The notes: generated from the sequence alone by a model not told the origin. A DNA stretch of 64,000 nt from Eunapius fragilis (GCA_963681505.1 OY811971.1:13863232-13927231), one strand, 5' to 3'; shown: positions 1 to 11,072, numbered from the stretch's first letter. Numbers and translations are program-made.

Positions 1-120
1 ATGATGATGACCCTTATGTTGCTGACCCACATGCTTGTAAGTTCTGTGGTTTTTGTTTTGCAATTGCGGGTAAAGATGCAGTTGCATGATACTAATTATA
101 AAACAATAATTTTAATTATT

Positions 121-376
121 ATATGGGACAGTGTCCAGCAGAATCACCCTTGTGGTACTTTATCGAGTTTTCCAGAACAATCAAAAGAAAACGAACACTC
201 ATTGAAATGTGTTGCTATTAAGAAATTCAGTGTTTAATAACTTTATGAGGGATAGTCCAATTTAAGATGCGTAAGGACCATTTTATAGAATTGCTTCGGA
301 GTTCATGGAAAACCAAAAAATTTGAAAAATTAAAAAACTAGCCAGAAGGGTGATTTTGTTGGACACCGTCCCATAT
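121..376. mobile_element. MITE with about 31-bp terminal inverted repeats
   Basis: The two ends are inverted copies of each other: the left begins ATATGGGACAGTGTCC and the reverse complement of the right begins ATATGGGACGGTGTCC. The match runs on for about 31 bases with roughly three mismatches. The 256-bp interior is AT-rich and has no transposase, so this is a non-autonomous DNA element. The ends are palindromic around TATA, so a TA target duplication is possible but cannot be separated from the element itself. Confidence 0.75.
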
Positions 377-579
377 CATGATAACATGTTTTAATTATAT
401 ATAGAACACTGCATGTACTTGTAGTTATTAAACATTACAACTTCAGTAAAAATTAATGCATGTATATATAGGACCATGACAATAAAGCTTTTCAAATCAG
501 GATTTTGTGTGTGCTTGCTGGCATACAGATTGAAGAACGTATTTACCCCACATGTTTGTTTTTATTTTGAACCCCCTAG

Positions 580-1386
580 CTGCATATATGCCTGAACCCA
601 ATGTGGACTGGCCTCAAGCAATTAGTGAGGACATGTCTCAACCAATTAGTCTGGAAACCAGTGACAGCACAATTGGTAGGACTGAAAAGCATATAACTTA
701 ATATGTTTAAACTTTAATGATTCCTTTGTAGTGTCCACATGTAAGGTCACCAGCTCCAGGCCAGTATGTACGTATGGATCTGAATATTTATCATTACTAT
801 GTGTTACTATGTGTTACTTTGAAGGTGAGAACTTGTGTCAAGCTAAATCTCCAAATGCTACACTGAGCCCTTCCACCTGCATTGAACAACTTAGGTAAAT
901 GCGCATGCATGACACAAACAATGGCAGGAAGTAGTGTAACACATGCATTCATGCATTTAGGGAGGTTACAGTATCCCATTCGCCAAGCAGAAAGAGATCA
1001 CTTTCAGTCACCACAACAAGGCAATGTAGATCACTATCAAGACGACTTCATTTAACTCTGAATTCTGAAGGTATAACCCAGAAACAAATAAAGCTTTTGA
1101 TTTATAACTGAATTGTCTTTATGCATGCATAGATTTTGTGAATCAGTTTGTTGCAGAAGACAAAACAGAAGGTTTGTGAAATCTTTTAAAATTATTAGCT
1201 CCAAATTTCACTAATATTTCACTTAGTTTGGCATTGTGCTGTGTGTTTGGAACTGGAATGCTGTGATGATGGATGGTGGATCCAGTGTGATTGATGCTTG
1301 TGTGGATGCATGGAGAGTGTGTTGCACTGGCTAAACGTGTACAAAGGAAGAAGTGGTATTGTCCTCACTGCATTCAATTCATCTAA
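580..1386 (+). pseudogene. 3' end of a PHD-finger gene, finger broken
   Basis: A chain of exons with AG/GT borders can be read: about 580-675, 732-763, 825-894, 961-1070, a 15-base microexon 1157-1171, and a last exon 1227-1386. Reading phase is kept from 825 onward; the join between 763 and 825 is unresolved. The upstream exons encode a Ser/Arg-rich stretch. The last exon encodes a PHD zinc finger: CAVC, then CCDDGWWIQCD, a C, then WMHGEC, and finally WYCPHC just before the stop, which gives the C4-H-C3 ligand order. Between the third and fifth ligands there is an in-frame TGA and a one-base deletion, so the finger cannot be translated as it stands. PHD fingers usually read histone H3 tails. 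The gene could be a pseudogene or a TE-derived gene, or the two breaks could be sequencing errors. Confidence 0.6.
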
Positions 1387-1624
1387 ACAAATGTTGTCAA
1401 TATTTGCAATCATATGTGATGTGTGATTTTGTGATTGTGGTTATTATGTCAGTTTTTAATACATGCTATTAAACTTTGATAAAGTAACCAATCTATACAT
1501 GGACCTTTTTCCTGCGCGGGCATATAAACATACAAGCATCACGTGCGCGTATATACGTACTGGTACATGCATGTATGACATCTATACGATAAAGATTGCA
1601 CTGACACATGTTCTTCCGTACACA

Positions 1625-2195
1625 TGGTGGTTTCATACGCATGCATGGTATGGCTCATTTATTAGACTTTGTGAGTAATATTTCTTCACGTGAATGTTTC
1701 ATACGCATGCTATGGCTCATATAATATACTCTGTGAAGAATTTTTCTTCACGTGAATGTTTCATACGCATGCTATGGCTCTATATACTCTGTGAAGAATT
1801 TTTCTTCACGTGACTGTTTCATACGCATGCTATGGCTCTATATACTCTGTGAAGAATTTTTCTTCACGTGAATGTTTCATACGCATGCTATGGCTCATAT
1901 AATATACTCTGTGAAGAATTTTTCTTCACGTGAATGTTTCATACGCATGCTATGGCTCTATATACTCTGTGAAGAATTTTTCTTCACGTGAATGTTTCAT
2001 ACGCATGCTATGGCTCTATGAAGAATTTTTCTTCACGTGAATGTTTCATACGCATGCTATGGCTCTATATACTCTGTGAAGAATTTTTCTTCACGTGAAT
2101 GTTTCATACGCATGCTATGACTCGTATAATATACTCTGTGAAGAATTTTTCTTCACGTGAATGTTTCATACGCATGCTATGGCTCATATCATATA
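1625..2195. repeat. Tandem repeat, about 60-bp unit, 9-10 copies
   Basis: Units contain TTTCATACGCATGCTATGGC followed by an AT-rich part and GAAGAATTTTTCTTCACGTGA. The last part can fold on itself (GAAGAA against TTCTTC), so each unit carries a small hairpin ending in the palindrome CACGTG. Unit length varies from about 48 to 67 because of small AT-rich indels. No coding potential is evident. Confidence 0.9.
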
Positions 2196-2269
2196 CTTAT
2201 TCTTAATTCAAGTGAAGTTTATATACGCATTCTATGTCAGCCTGGAAAATCTCTTTAATTCTTTGTCGA

Positions 2270-2326
2270 AGCGTGTACATTTACATGTACATTTACATGT
2301 ACATTTACATGTACATTTACATGTAC
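2270..2326. repeat. 12-bp tandem repeat (ACATTTACATGT)
   Basis: Four or more head-to-tail copies of TACATTTACATG form a short self-complementary array. The following 700 bases, to about 3070, show no gene or repeat that I can support. Confidence 0.9.
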
Positions 2327-3075
2327 ATGCTTGCATAAAAATATGCAGCTTTGATTCACGCCCTTGTTTAGTAACGTATGAGCGTTTTATTCACGTGAAT
2401 ACTCACAAAAATAGTTCTTTGTTAAACCCCTTCGCAAATCGTGCATACTATCCTTGATTTTACCGTGAGAATCAATAATTTTTTTTCACTGTGCCACAGC
2501 AAGAAAAGTGCATCATGCAAATCAATATTCTTGATTTTGAATTGATTCGTAACTTACATTTAGGTACATATTGTCAACAGTTTTACCAGGTATGTAAACA
2601 TTTATTTGTACCAGAATGTAAGTGACAAATCAATTAAAACTCAAGACGCGTTATTTTTGCTCTGTCCATCTCTCCTCTGACCTAGCTAGCTGCCTTTAAA
2701 ACCAATCACTACACTCATTGACTGCCGCGTAGTTATAGAACAAACTGGGCATCACAGTGTTGACAGTATTCGCTCCTACAAGTACCGGCGTGAGAAATAA
2801 AATGCAATACATTAATTCAACACGTGCTTTAGTGAGTATTATAATGTAAACGCTATAGACCTTATGCACCAAACCATGAACTCATTTATTTACTTTAAAT
2901 TGGAATAGCATTAACAGTATTCTTTCAGAAGCATACATTTCAAATGGTTTAGGTTGCTATGCATGTAGCTAATTTATATTGAGCGATAATTAATTGGTTA
3001 CTAGTACTTGCTACGAACGCGACGCTGCCACTCAGTGCCTAATTATAAATTGTGGTCAGACACGCTCGGGAAAGA

Positions 3076-3608
3076 CCTGTCGAAAAAATTCCACCGGAAT
3101 TTCGACATTTTTAGGAAGTTTCTAATTTCACAAAATGCCAGCATTTCCAATTATTTACACATCGCATCTACCGACAACGGTCAGTAAACCACTAAACTAA
3201 CGGATGCAGAAATATACGGTTTATCACTATTATGGCGATCAACGAGGTCATATCGTCCTAATAAGTCAGAAAAAGACAATCGATGACACGGCCAGACCCA
3301 AGGTCACTGTAGCAGCAGGCATCGCTAACTTGCATGGCTGATTCGTTGTCGTCTCAGTTTTGCAATCCAGAGCGTACGGCCCATGCAGTACGCCGGGGTG
3401 TAGCACTCGAACATCTTGCGTCTTCTTTACTTCCAATTTGTGTGTCTGGCCTTTCCTCATCTTCCGCCGCTTCCTTGTGCGTTGGACCAAATTAAACTAT
3501 CGTGACGGCTAAAAAGATAACCGGCATTTTTTGGTGGAATTTGGAGAGCATTTCAGTTTTGCAATATTACGGTCGGAATTTTTGTGTGGCATTTTTTTCG
3601 ACAGGCCT
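3076..3608. mobile_element. Putative non-autonomous element with inverted ends
   Basis: The left end CCTGTCGAAAAAATTCCAC matches the reverse complement of the right end, CCTGTCGAAAAAAATGCCAC, with few differences. The roughly 530-bp interior has no recognisable transposase. A basic 74-codon minus-strand ORF (3266-3490) has no recognisable family and is probably chance. I could not find a clean target-site duplication. From 3610 to about 4200 I see nothing further. Confidence 0.5.
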
Positions 3609-4239
3609 ACTTCGGGATCGACGTGATTTAGAATTATAATCCTCTCATACGTTTCTACCGCAAGCCGAAACTAAATTATATTAAGATCGCTTTGTAATTG
3701 TAATCTGACATCCCAACATGTTTGCAAGTATTTGGCTGCGTCCATGCCTTCTTGTCCTGAATCCGTTCCGAAAGACGCCCGTTCATCGAAGCAAGAGATC
3801 ATATACGTATGACCCCGGGCCACTTTACATGGCCGTAGTCAATCAGGTGGGCTGATTAATATATTCATGAGTCTTAATGACTGCATGTAGCGAAAGACTT
3901 TCCACAAGGCAATAATCGTCGAAGAGATTGTTTTTGGCAGCATTTGAAACTTGATTTATATACTCTGCATTCGAATTCGATGTTTATAAAATCATGATGT
4001 AAATTGTGCGAACGCACACGTACATTCGCCTACACTCGTACCGCGTATAAGTGCATGTGAATATCTTTTTAGACAACGGAAGGTATTAAAGCTTAGCGCT
4101 ACCAGCAATAAGGTTACTAGTTTGCTTAAACGGTTCACTGACACTGTAAATATCTTTTGCAAGACATGTCAATTACCACACCCACTGATGAATAATTAAT
4201 TTCAGCCTCCCCCCCCCGCTATTTGAACCGTTCCTATAC

Positions 4240-5073
4240 GCCACTGCTGAATGTATGAGTTTTGGTTTTTACGCATTTATTTGCTGCAAGGTCTTAATCT
4301 TAGTCAACTTAGCGAAAATGCGACTGCATCATGATCATTGCCTCATAATCGTGGATTTACTATACAAATCATCTCGAGGCTAGGCCCAGGGTAGGGGGGG
4401 GAGGCATCTTCGTCGCATCTTTTTTGCCATTTAATATATATCATTACATTGTTGAGTATTTCCTGAGTCATGGACCTTAGGTGTATGTTTTAATCCTTCT
4501 TGGAGTAGGAAAGGACCGTTCTGCTGTTGCTGTTGCTATAGGAACTGTAAAATATATTTTTATGAGCTTCACTACCTCTGAAAACAGTTCGTGATAACTC
4601 TCAGTGACCCATTCATGTTCCAGGAGACGGAGTGTTTTCAAATTAGTTATCTCTTTGAAGCATTTATACTCATCCATTTGGCCAAAATTAAACATTAACT
4701 ATAGAGGCTGGCATCCCAACATAGACAACATAGACAATATTATTGTAGAGTAATACTGATTACCATTGTGGTGCCGCAAGCGTTATTTGTACAATGCACG
4801 ATGCCAAGTGCTGGCTACGATAGAAAACCAACCTTTGGACTTCTTTTGAAAATATGTTAGGACAGATGGATAATCACTTTCTTTGAGTTTCCGCTTTGTC
4901 ATTGTCGCCATGGTCTCGCTTCTTGAATCAGTTATAACCGATCGTAATAAAATTTCATACGGGCACAAAATGTGAAGGGGCTGACCCCCCCCCCCCCCCC
5001 TTCACCGTCCAAGATCGGGGGCTATCGCCCCCGCTGCCCCCCCCACCCCTTGCTTCCTACGTCTGTGAATTCA
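4240..5073 (-). mobile_element. hAT transposon remnant, internally deleted
   Basis: On the minus strand, 4968-4783 encodes an N-terminal stretch (MATMTKRKLKESDYPSVL followed by YFQKK) like the starts of ZMYM1/TTF-type hAT transposases. 4695-4477 encodes the C-terminal hAT dimerisation region (LIKIYFTVPIATATAERSF). The catalytic core between them is missing. The dimerisation motif runs into a damaged tail (PTPRRIKTYT then stop, where family members usually have STLRRIKTYL). Sequences reading TACGCCACTG near 4240 and CCTACGTCTGTG near 5062 resemble hAT right ends. The true boundaries are uncertain, and both could belong to overlapping elements. Confidence 0.65.
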
Positions 5074-5106
5074 GTTGTTTCTAATTACCGTGATCATTTC
5101 ATTGCA

Positions 5107-5970
5107 GAACATTGGGGACGAAGGGGTGAAAGGGAGGGGAGGGAAGGTAGGAGAGTGGAGGGAAGGGGGGAGGGAGGGGGAGGGGAGGGAGGGGGAGGGG
5201 AAGGAGGGGGAGGGGAGGGAGGAGGAGGGGAGGGAGGGGGAGGGGAGGGAGGAGGAGGGGAGGGAGGGGGAGGGGTGGAGGGGAGGGAGGGGGAGGGGGT
5301 AGAGGGGAGGGAGGAGGAGGGGGTTAAGGGGAGGGAGGGGAGGGGTGGAGGAAAGGGAGGGGGAGGGGTTGGAGGGGGTGGAGGGGAGGGAGGGGGTGGA
5401 GGGGAGGGAGGGGGTGGAGGCAGGGGAGGGGGTGGAGGCAGGGGAGGGGGTGGAGGCAGGGGAGGGGGTGGAGGCAGGGGAGGGGGTGGAGGCAGGGGAG
5501 GGGGTGGAGGCAGGGGAGGGGGTGGAGGCAGGGGAGGGGGTGGAGGCAGGGGAGGGGGTGGAGGCAGGGGAGGGGGTGGACTGGAGAGAGGGGTGGAGGT
5601 GGGGGAGGGGATGGAGGGGAGGGAGGGGTGAGGGGGAGGGAGGGGTGAGGGGGAGGGAGGGGGAGGGGGTAGAGAGGGGGGAGGGGAGGGAGGGGGAGGG
5701 GGTGGAGAGGGGGAGGGGTTGGAGATGGGGAGGTGAGGGAGGGGGTGGAAGGGAGGCAAGGTGAAGGGGGTAGGGGTGGAGGGAAGGGAGGGGGTAGGGG
5801 TAGAGGCGAGGGAGGGGATGGAAGGGAGGGAGGGGGTGGAGGGGATGGAGGGGGAGGGGTGGAGGGGATGGAGGGGGGATTAAGGAGGTTTGGGGGAGGG
5901 AGGGGGGTGGGGGGAGGGAAAGGAGGGAGGATTGAAGGAGGAAGAGGAGGGGGAGGAGGAAGAGGAGCTT
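5107..5970. repeat. G-rich minisatellite (polypurine on + strand)
   Basis: Nearly pure GGGAGGGAGGGG-type sequence, including a regular block of 18-bp units (GGTGGAGGCAGGGGAGGG) at about 5400-5580. It is open in several frames only because it lacks T-containing stops; the 219- and 221-codon frames are not genes. The array is bracketed by an imperfect direct repeat: 5058-5106 and 5971-6044 both hold CTTCCTACG, then GAATTCAGTTGTTT, then TCATTTCATTGCAGAA. Confidence 0.95.
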
Positions 5971-6191
5971 CCTACGCCTATGTACATTCCGAATCGTTTT
6001 ACTGAATTCAGTTGTTTTTAATTACCGTATTCATTTCATTGCAGAATAAAAAGTCAACAGTGTGTGTAATACGTACATATTATGACCATACACGTACACA
6101 CAAGGCAACCATGTTGCATGTCATTTTGAATCATTACTTAATGTAGATAATAAGCAAACATACATATACAATAGTAAACAAGTCCCCAGGC

Positions 6192-6283
6192 TCAGGCTAC
6201 AGCTCCATCTGATAGGTCGCTAGTGGAGATGTGGTCATCTGGATCTCTGATGGCTTCCTCTGTTGCATACGTCTTAGTATATT
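6192..6283 (-). CDS. UBE2H: UBE2H last exon
   Basis: Last coding exon of the E2 ubiquitin-conjugating enzyme UBE2H, read on the minus strand. It encodes the tail YTKTYATEEAIRDPDDHIST and then an acidic/serine end before TGA. The YxxKYATEEA block matches the UBE2H C-terminal helix. The acceptor is at 6284-6285 and the phase (1) fits the donor after 6665. UBE2H carries ubiquitin on its catalytic cysteine, which lies in an exon not found here. The acidic tail is shorter than in vertebrates. Confidence 0.85.
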
Positions 6284-6540
6284 CTGAGTTAGACAGATGG
6301 GGGGAGGAACCCCACAGGGGGCAGGGGGGGATGATGGGATAGTGGTCAATGATGTCTATCTAGCAGGTGTGTGTGCACAACATCTAAGGAGCACAGGTGT
6401 TGGGTGGTCAGAGGAGATGACCAAATAGCCATGTAGCCTACTGGACATGTCAAGTCTTTATGGAGGTCACAAGGATCCCTAACTGTGTCACGTATCTCCT
6501 CCTCCTCCCCTCCTACCCCTTACATGAGTTGTTCTACCAC

Positions 6541-6645
6541 CACACACACATACAACAGACACACACAAGCACACACACATACTAAAGCAAACACACATGC
6601 ACACATGCATGTCACATACACACACACACACACACACAAACCCCT
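6541..6645. repeat. CA-rich microsatellite
   Basis: Interrupted (CA)n/(ACAC)n tract with CATGCA interruptions, lying in the UBE2H intron between the last two coding exons. Confidence 0.9.
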
Positions 6646-6664
6646 ACACTCCTACACTATATAC

Positions 6665-6788
6665 CTATGACTTTTCTCTTGTACTCCTCAGGTTTGTGGA
6701 GGTAGAGGGCAGCAGCGTCTCCATTGAGGGGGTCCGTGGGGTTGGGGTAGGTGAGCAGCTGTGGTAGGAAGGACTCAAAGATGTTTGA
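6665..6788 (-). CDS. UBE2H: UBE2H penultimate exon, 5' side cut by a G-rich array
   Basis: Encodes [20 protein letters not shown] and then [20 protein letters not shown], an almost residue-for-residue match to the UBE2H region after the active site. The donor is a good GT at 6664-6663. Upstream in the gene, the homology stops at the Asn codon (6783-6785), where the G-rich minisatellite begins. No acceptor AG precedes the match, and the codons normally just before it (TWTALYDLT in other animals) are absent. Either the exon has been eaten into by the array or the assembly has collapsed here. Confidence 0.85.
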
Positions 6789-7841
6789 AGGAAGGAGGGG
6801 AGGGAGGGGTAGAGAGGAGGGAAGGTGGAGGGGAGGGAGGGAGGGGGTGGAGGGGAGGGAAGGAGGGGTGGAGGGGAGGGAAGGAGGGGTGGAGGGGTCG
6901 GAGGGAGGGGTGGAGGGGAGGGAGGGAGGGTGGAGGGAAGGGTGGGAGGGGTGGAGGGGAGGGAGGGAGGGGCGGAGGGGATAGAGGGAGGGGTGGAGGG
7001 ATGGAGGGGAGAGGAGGAGTGGGAGGGAGGGAGGTGTGGAAGGTAAGGAGGGAGGGGTAGAGGGTATGGAGGGAGTGGTGGAGGGGTGGAGGGTAGGGAG
7101 GGGTGGAGGGGAGGGAGGGAGGGGTGGAGGGGAGGGAGGGAGGGGTGGAGGGGAAGGAGGGAGGGGTGGAGGGGAGGGAGGGAGGGGTGGAGGGGAGGGA
7201 GGGAGGGGTGGAGGGGAGGGAGGGAGGGGTGGAGGGGAGGGAGGGAGGGGTGGAGGGGAGGGAGGGAGGGGTGGAGGGGAGGGAGGGAGGGGTGGAGGGG
7301 AGGGAGGGAGGGGTGGAGGGGAGGGAGGGAGGGGTGGAGGGGAGGGAGGGAGGGGTGGAGGGGAGGGAGGGAGGGGTGGAGGGGAGGGAGGGAGGGGTGG
7401 AGGGGAGGGAGGGAGGGGTGGAGGGGAGGGAGGGAGGGGTGGAGGGGAGGGAGGGGTGGAGGGGAGGGGTGGAGGGGAGGGAGGGAGGGGAGGGAAGGAG
7501 GGGTGGAGGGGAGGGAGGGAGGGGTAGAGTGGAGGGAGGGAGGGTGGAGGGGAGGGAGGGAGGGGTGGAGGGGAGGGAGGGAGGGGCGGAGGGGAGGGAG
7601 GGAGGGGCGGAGGGGAGGGAGGGAGGGGTGGAGGGGAGGGGGGAGGGGTGGAGGGGAGGGCGGGAGGGGTGGAGGGGAGGGAGGGAGGGGTGGAGGGGAG
7701 GGAGGTAGGGGTGGAGGGGAGAGAGGGAGGGGTGGACGGGAGGTAGGGGTGGAGGGGAGGGAGGGGTGGAGGGGAGGGGGGGAGGGGTGGAGGGGAGAGT
7801 GGGAGGGGTAGAGGGGAGGGAGGGACGGGTGGAGGGGAGGG
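6783..7841. repeat. G-rich 21-bp minisatellite, left half
   Basis: Head-to-tail units of GGTGGAGGGGAGGGAGGGAG(G), with variants at the edges and a regular core at about 7085-7440. It lies in the UBE2H gene. Runs of three to four G at short spacing give strong G-quadruplex potential on the + strand. The long frames on both strands (up to 415 codons) are repeat artefacts. Its continuation is at 10159-10955, beyond an inserted transposon. Confidence 0.95.
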
Positions 7842-7883
7842 CAGGGTTTCCGATAAAGAGCAATAAGTGCTCTAAACAAAATG

Positions 7884-8138
7884 TCAGAACATGAACAAAA
7901 TTGACCAGACATTGTTCAGACATGATTCGATGAAGATTTTTACAAGTTGTGCTGATATGTAGTATGGGTTCATATGTGCTATGCTAGTGGTACCATCCCT
8001 GTGTTCATATGTAGCACCATCCCTATGTGTTAGGGTAGTACATGCTTCAGATGCTTGAAAATATGTTTTTGTTGGTGCACTGACGTTCACGATACTAGTG
8101 ATCATTTCAGTTTCAGCATCAAGATTTTGGATCAACAA
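7884..8138 (-). CDS. Unrecognised 84-codon ORF in the hAT-like element
   Basis: Open minus-strand frame starting MLIQNLDAETEMITSIVNVS, with an internal near-repeat (HRDGATYEHRDGTTS). There is no family match that I can name. It sits just inside the left terminus and could be a remnant of the element's own gene or a chance frame. Confidence 0.25.
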   Translation of the reverse strand: MLIQNLDAETEMITSIVNVSAPTKTYFQASEACTTLTHRDGATYEHRDGTTSIAHMNPYYISAQLVKIFIESCLNNVWSILFMF

Positions 8139-8740
8139 TATAATCGGTGGACTGATGCTGGCATTACTCGGCCCAGCTTGCTTCTTTTAAAAAACATCAT
8201 TGCACGCGTGTGCATCTCATGATCTTTTTATAAAACTCGTAATACGCAGATTAGGTGTTTCATCAATTAGCGTACTATACGAAAGTTGCGCATTCTAACC
8301 AGCCTTGCTTCTAACTCTACGCAAGCCACGCATCGCAATAACCCAACCATGTCTCGTCCATCTTAATTTCACATACTTCAGCCAAGCGACATATCTAAAG
8401 CCTTGTCATTTTCTGCCACCTACTTTTCTACAGTTTTAACCATCACTGACCGCTTTTTTGGTGCAGAAATGCCATCCTCTATCACCTTCCTCCCTAACAA
8501 GCGCACGTTTTTTTTGTCCTGACATTTTGTCCGAACGTAATTAATTATGTTCGGACATAGATAATAGAGTAGGGGATTGGAAACACTAGCAATTAACACC
8601 TTATCTCACGGGCAATGCGAGTAAAACCACGAAACAATGTAAGCGCTGGTACTAGGCTGAACACTCAATGACTTTATAATTGTTTCATGCATTTAAACAA
8701 ATCATAATGTCAAAGCACATAAGAACAAGACACATAAGAA

Positions 8741-9424
8741 CAAAAATTTTAATGGAATCAGATCTGTTTTCGAAGAGGTTTAGCTTTTTGTAGAGTCTTT
8801 TCGTAGCTCCTTTATACCGTTCTATCCATGCACTGGTCAGTTAAAAAACCCTCACCGTAACCCACAGCTCTACAATCATAGTCATCAACTTTGCAGCCAC
8901 TTCATCATCCCACGTTGCTGCTATCAAGGACCAGCGAAACAAAACATCCTCACTCTGCTGTAGTTCAGATCTTACTACACCTAGTTCCTGTCCGGCATGA
9001 ATATGACTGCGGACCTCATACTCAAGTGCAACAAAAAAGTCAAATAGGTTGTTGATCACTAGAAACCTCTATTCTACACAGAATCAGTGGTAGATGAGAA
9101 GTAATAACCCACGGGAGTGACACTGTAAAGCGTGGACACACGGGATGTAAGTTGCTGAAGAGATCTGACATGGCTGTTGACAAATGTGGAAAGGGGCAAC
9201 GACACAGTGAGATGTGGGTCATCAGCAGGTTGTTCTTCCGAGCACAAAGAAAGAGGACCAACACAAGGTGACATATAGAGCCCAGTAGAAGCTTGCACAG
9301 TAACAAGGGAACGTGGGATGGAGACCATGAGTGTCACAGGCTTTCTCTTTTGCTGGTCTGTATATTTTCTAACTCTTCCAAGTCGAAACTTTGACCCACC
9401 CATGCCTGATCTCTGCTGAAACAA
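8741..9424 (-). pseudogene. Decayed TE-associated ORF (ELWVTVR-type C-terminus)
   Basis: Two minus-strand segments, 9424-9074 (116 codons) and 9059-8841 (72 codons), look like consecutive parts of one protein. The second contains LFRWSLIAATWDDEVAAKL and then ELWVTVR, followed after a stop by SAWIERYKGATKR and, with one more frameshift, KAKPLRKQ. A tail with this pattern (ELWVTIRGF, then a Lys-rich end) is known to me from uncharacterised transposon-linked proteins of aquatic animals, but I cannot name the family. At least two frameshifts or stops are present. Confidence 0.4.
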
Positions 9425-10158
9425 AAGAAATTTGTATTGGAATATGCATAGGTATTGAACTAGTCCTATTTTATCTCTGACCTAACAAAATCAAGTTTAG
9501 GTATCACTTTCAAACGCGCGTATAGTAACCGCGCAACGCACTTGGGGCTATCCCTGTGTGCCAAGCCACAGTTCAGGGCTAGTAGTATTGGAAAAAGCAT
9601 ATGAAGGAAAGTCTTGTCGTGCAACCGACCGTCGAAACATCCCGGGCAAACAAATCGGTTAAAAAACACATAACAATATCCTACTCGAGCAAGGATTAGT
9701 TTTAAAGCTTAAAACTTTCATCAAACCACAATACTACATCCGTAAGATACTTATAGCGTAAAGAATAGGCTAAAGCTTTATCAGATACTGAGCGGTTACC
9801 CGGGCAAAAAAACATTCTTTCTTTCACTACTTTCAAGCGAAAAACTAACGGATATAAATTAGGCAACCGCAATTAGAATTCATACATCAAAAGAGAATTT
9901 ATAGAACTATTTGTTGGCTGCATACTTGTAACATTTAGGCTTACTTTCTTAGAGATTCCAACGAAAATCAGACCTTCTCCAAAAAATCCACCCCTTTTCA
10001 CACTTTTAGAGGTGTGATTACCACTACCTCGGATGTCCCGCACATAAGGTATAGCTCACGTGATGTGTTTCCAATCCCCTACTCTATTATCTATGGTTCG
10101 GACAAATGGCTTAATTGATCGGAAAATGGCATGTGTCCGAATGTTATCGGAAACCCTG

Positions 10159-10955
10159 GGAGGGAGGGGTGGAGAGGGAGGGGGGAATGGAGGGATGGAG
10201 GGGTGGAGGGGAGAGAGGGGTGGAGGGGAGGGAGGGAGGGGTGGAGGGGAGGGAGGGAGGGGTGGAGGGGAGGGAGGGAGGGGTGGAGGGGAGGGAGGGA
10301 GGGGTGGAGGGGAGGGAGGGAGGGGTGGAGGGGAGGGAGGGAGGGGTGGAGGGGAGGGAGGGAGGGGTGGAGGGGAGGGAGGGAGGGGTGGAGGGGAGGG
10401 AGGGAGGGGTGGAGGGGAGGGAGGGAGGGGTGGAGGGGAGGGAGGGAGGGGTGGAGGGGAGGGAGGGAGGGGTGGAGGGGAGGGAGGGAGGGGTGGAGGG
10501 GAGGGAGGGAGGGGTGGAGGGGAGGGAGGGAGGGGTGGAGGGGAGGGAGGGAGGGGTGGAGGGGAGGGAGGGAGGGGTGGAGGGGAGGGAGGGAGGGGTG
10601 GAGGGGAGGGAGGGAGGGGTGGAGGGGAGGGAGGGAGGGGTGGAGGGGAGGGAGGGAGGGGTGGAGGGGAGGGAGGGAGGGGTGGAGGGGAGGGAGGGAG
10701 GGGTGGAGGGGAGGGAGGGAGGGAGGGGTGGAGGGGAGGGAGGGAGGGGTGGAGGGGAGGGAGGGAGGGGTGGAGGGGAGGGAGGGAGGGGTGGAGGGGA
10801 GGGAGGGAGGGGTGGAGGGGAGGGAGGGAGGGGTGGAGGGGAGGGAGGGAGGGGTGGAGGGGAGGGAGGGAGGGGTGGAGGGAAAGGAGGGGTGGAGGGG
10901 AGGGTGAGAGGTTGAGGGGAGGGAAGGAGGGTTGGAGGGCAGGGAGGGAGGAGGA
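10159..10955. repeat. G-rich 21-bp minisatellite, right half
   Basis: About 30 very regular copies of the 21-bp GGTGGAGGGGAGGGAGGGAG(G) unit, with one 4-bp phase slip near 10721. Same unit and strand as 6783-7841. Copies are more uniform than in the left half, which suggests recent expansion. Open frames here are artefacts. Confidence 0.95.
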
Positions 10956-10993
10956 GCCACACACCATAAAGTGCTGTCCATGCTACTACCTAC

Positions 10994-11072
10994 TTCCCGC
11001 TGGTCCAAAAAACTTAACAGAGAACTCATTCAGCCCTCCCAAGATGGTAATCTCGTGTTTGATGACTATGGT
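10994..11072 (-). CDS. UBE2H: UBE2H N-terminal-region exon
   Basis: Minus strand, encodes [20 protein letters not shown] and then PAG before a GT donor at 10993-10992 (phase 1). It matches the first beta-strands of UBE2H ([20 protein letters not shown] in other animals). The next exons, which should carry TPYEGG, the HPN motif and the catalytic cysteine (about 55 residues), are not in the 4.2 kb between this exon and 6788; that space is minisatellite plus transposon. The 5' limit is approximate. Confidence 0.8.

Larger units (their letters stand above)
7842..10158. mobile_element. hAT-like transposon (2.3 kb) inserted inside the G-rich array
   Basis: Both ends read CAGGGTTTCCGATAA toward the interior, a 15-base perfect inverted repeat with hAT-type CAGGG termini. 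Both flanks are the same G-rich minisatellite, so the element split one array. The 8-bp target duplication cannot be scored because the flanks are repetitive. Inside, a second inverted pair (about 8565-8605 and 10066-10105, core AATAGAGTAGGGGATTGGAA) bounds a 1.5-kb section. No intact transposase was recognised. Confidence 0.75.

Noticed and set aside
4972-5764. Gly-rich and Pro-rich proteins of about 220 codons
   Set aside because: G-rich array without stops.
6665-7923. 415- and 382-codon Pro/Ser/His-rich minus-strand frames
   Set aside because: G-rich 21-bp minisatellite; only the last 41 codons of the first frame are real (UBE2H exon).
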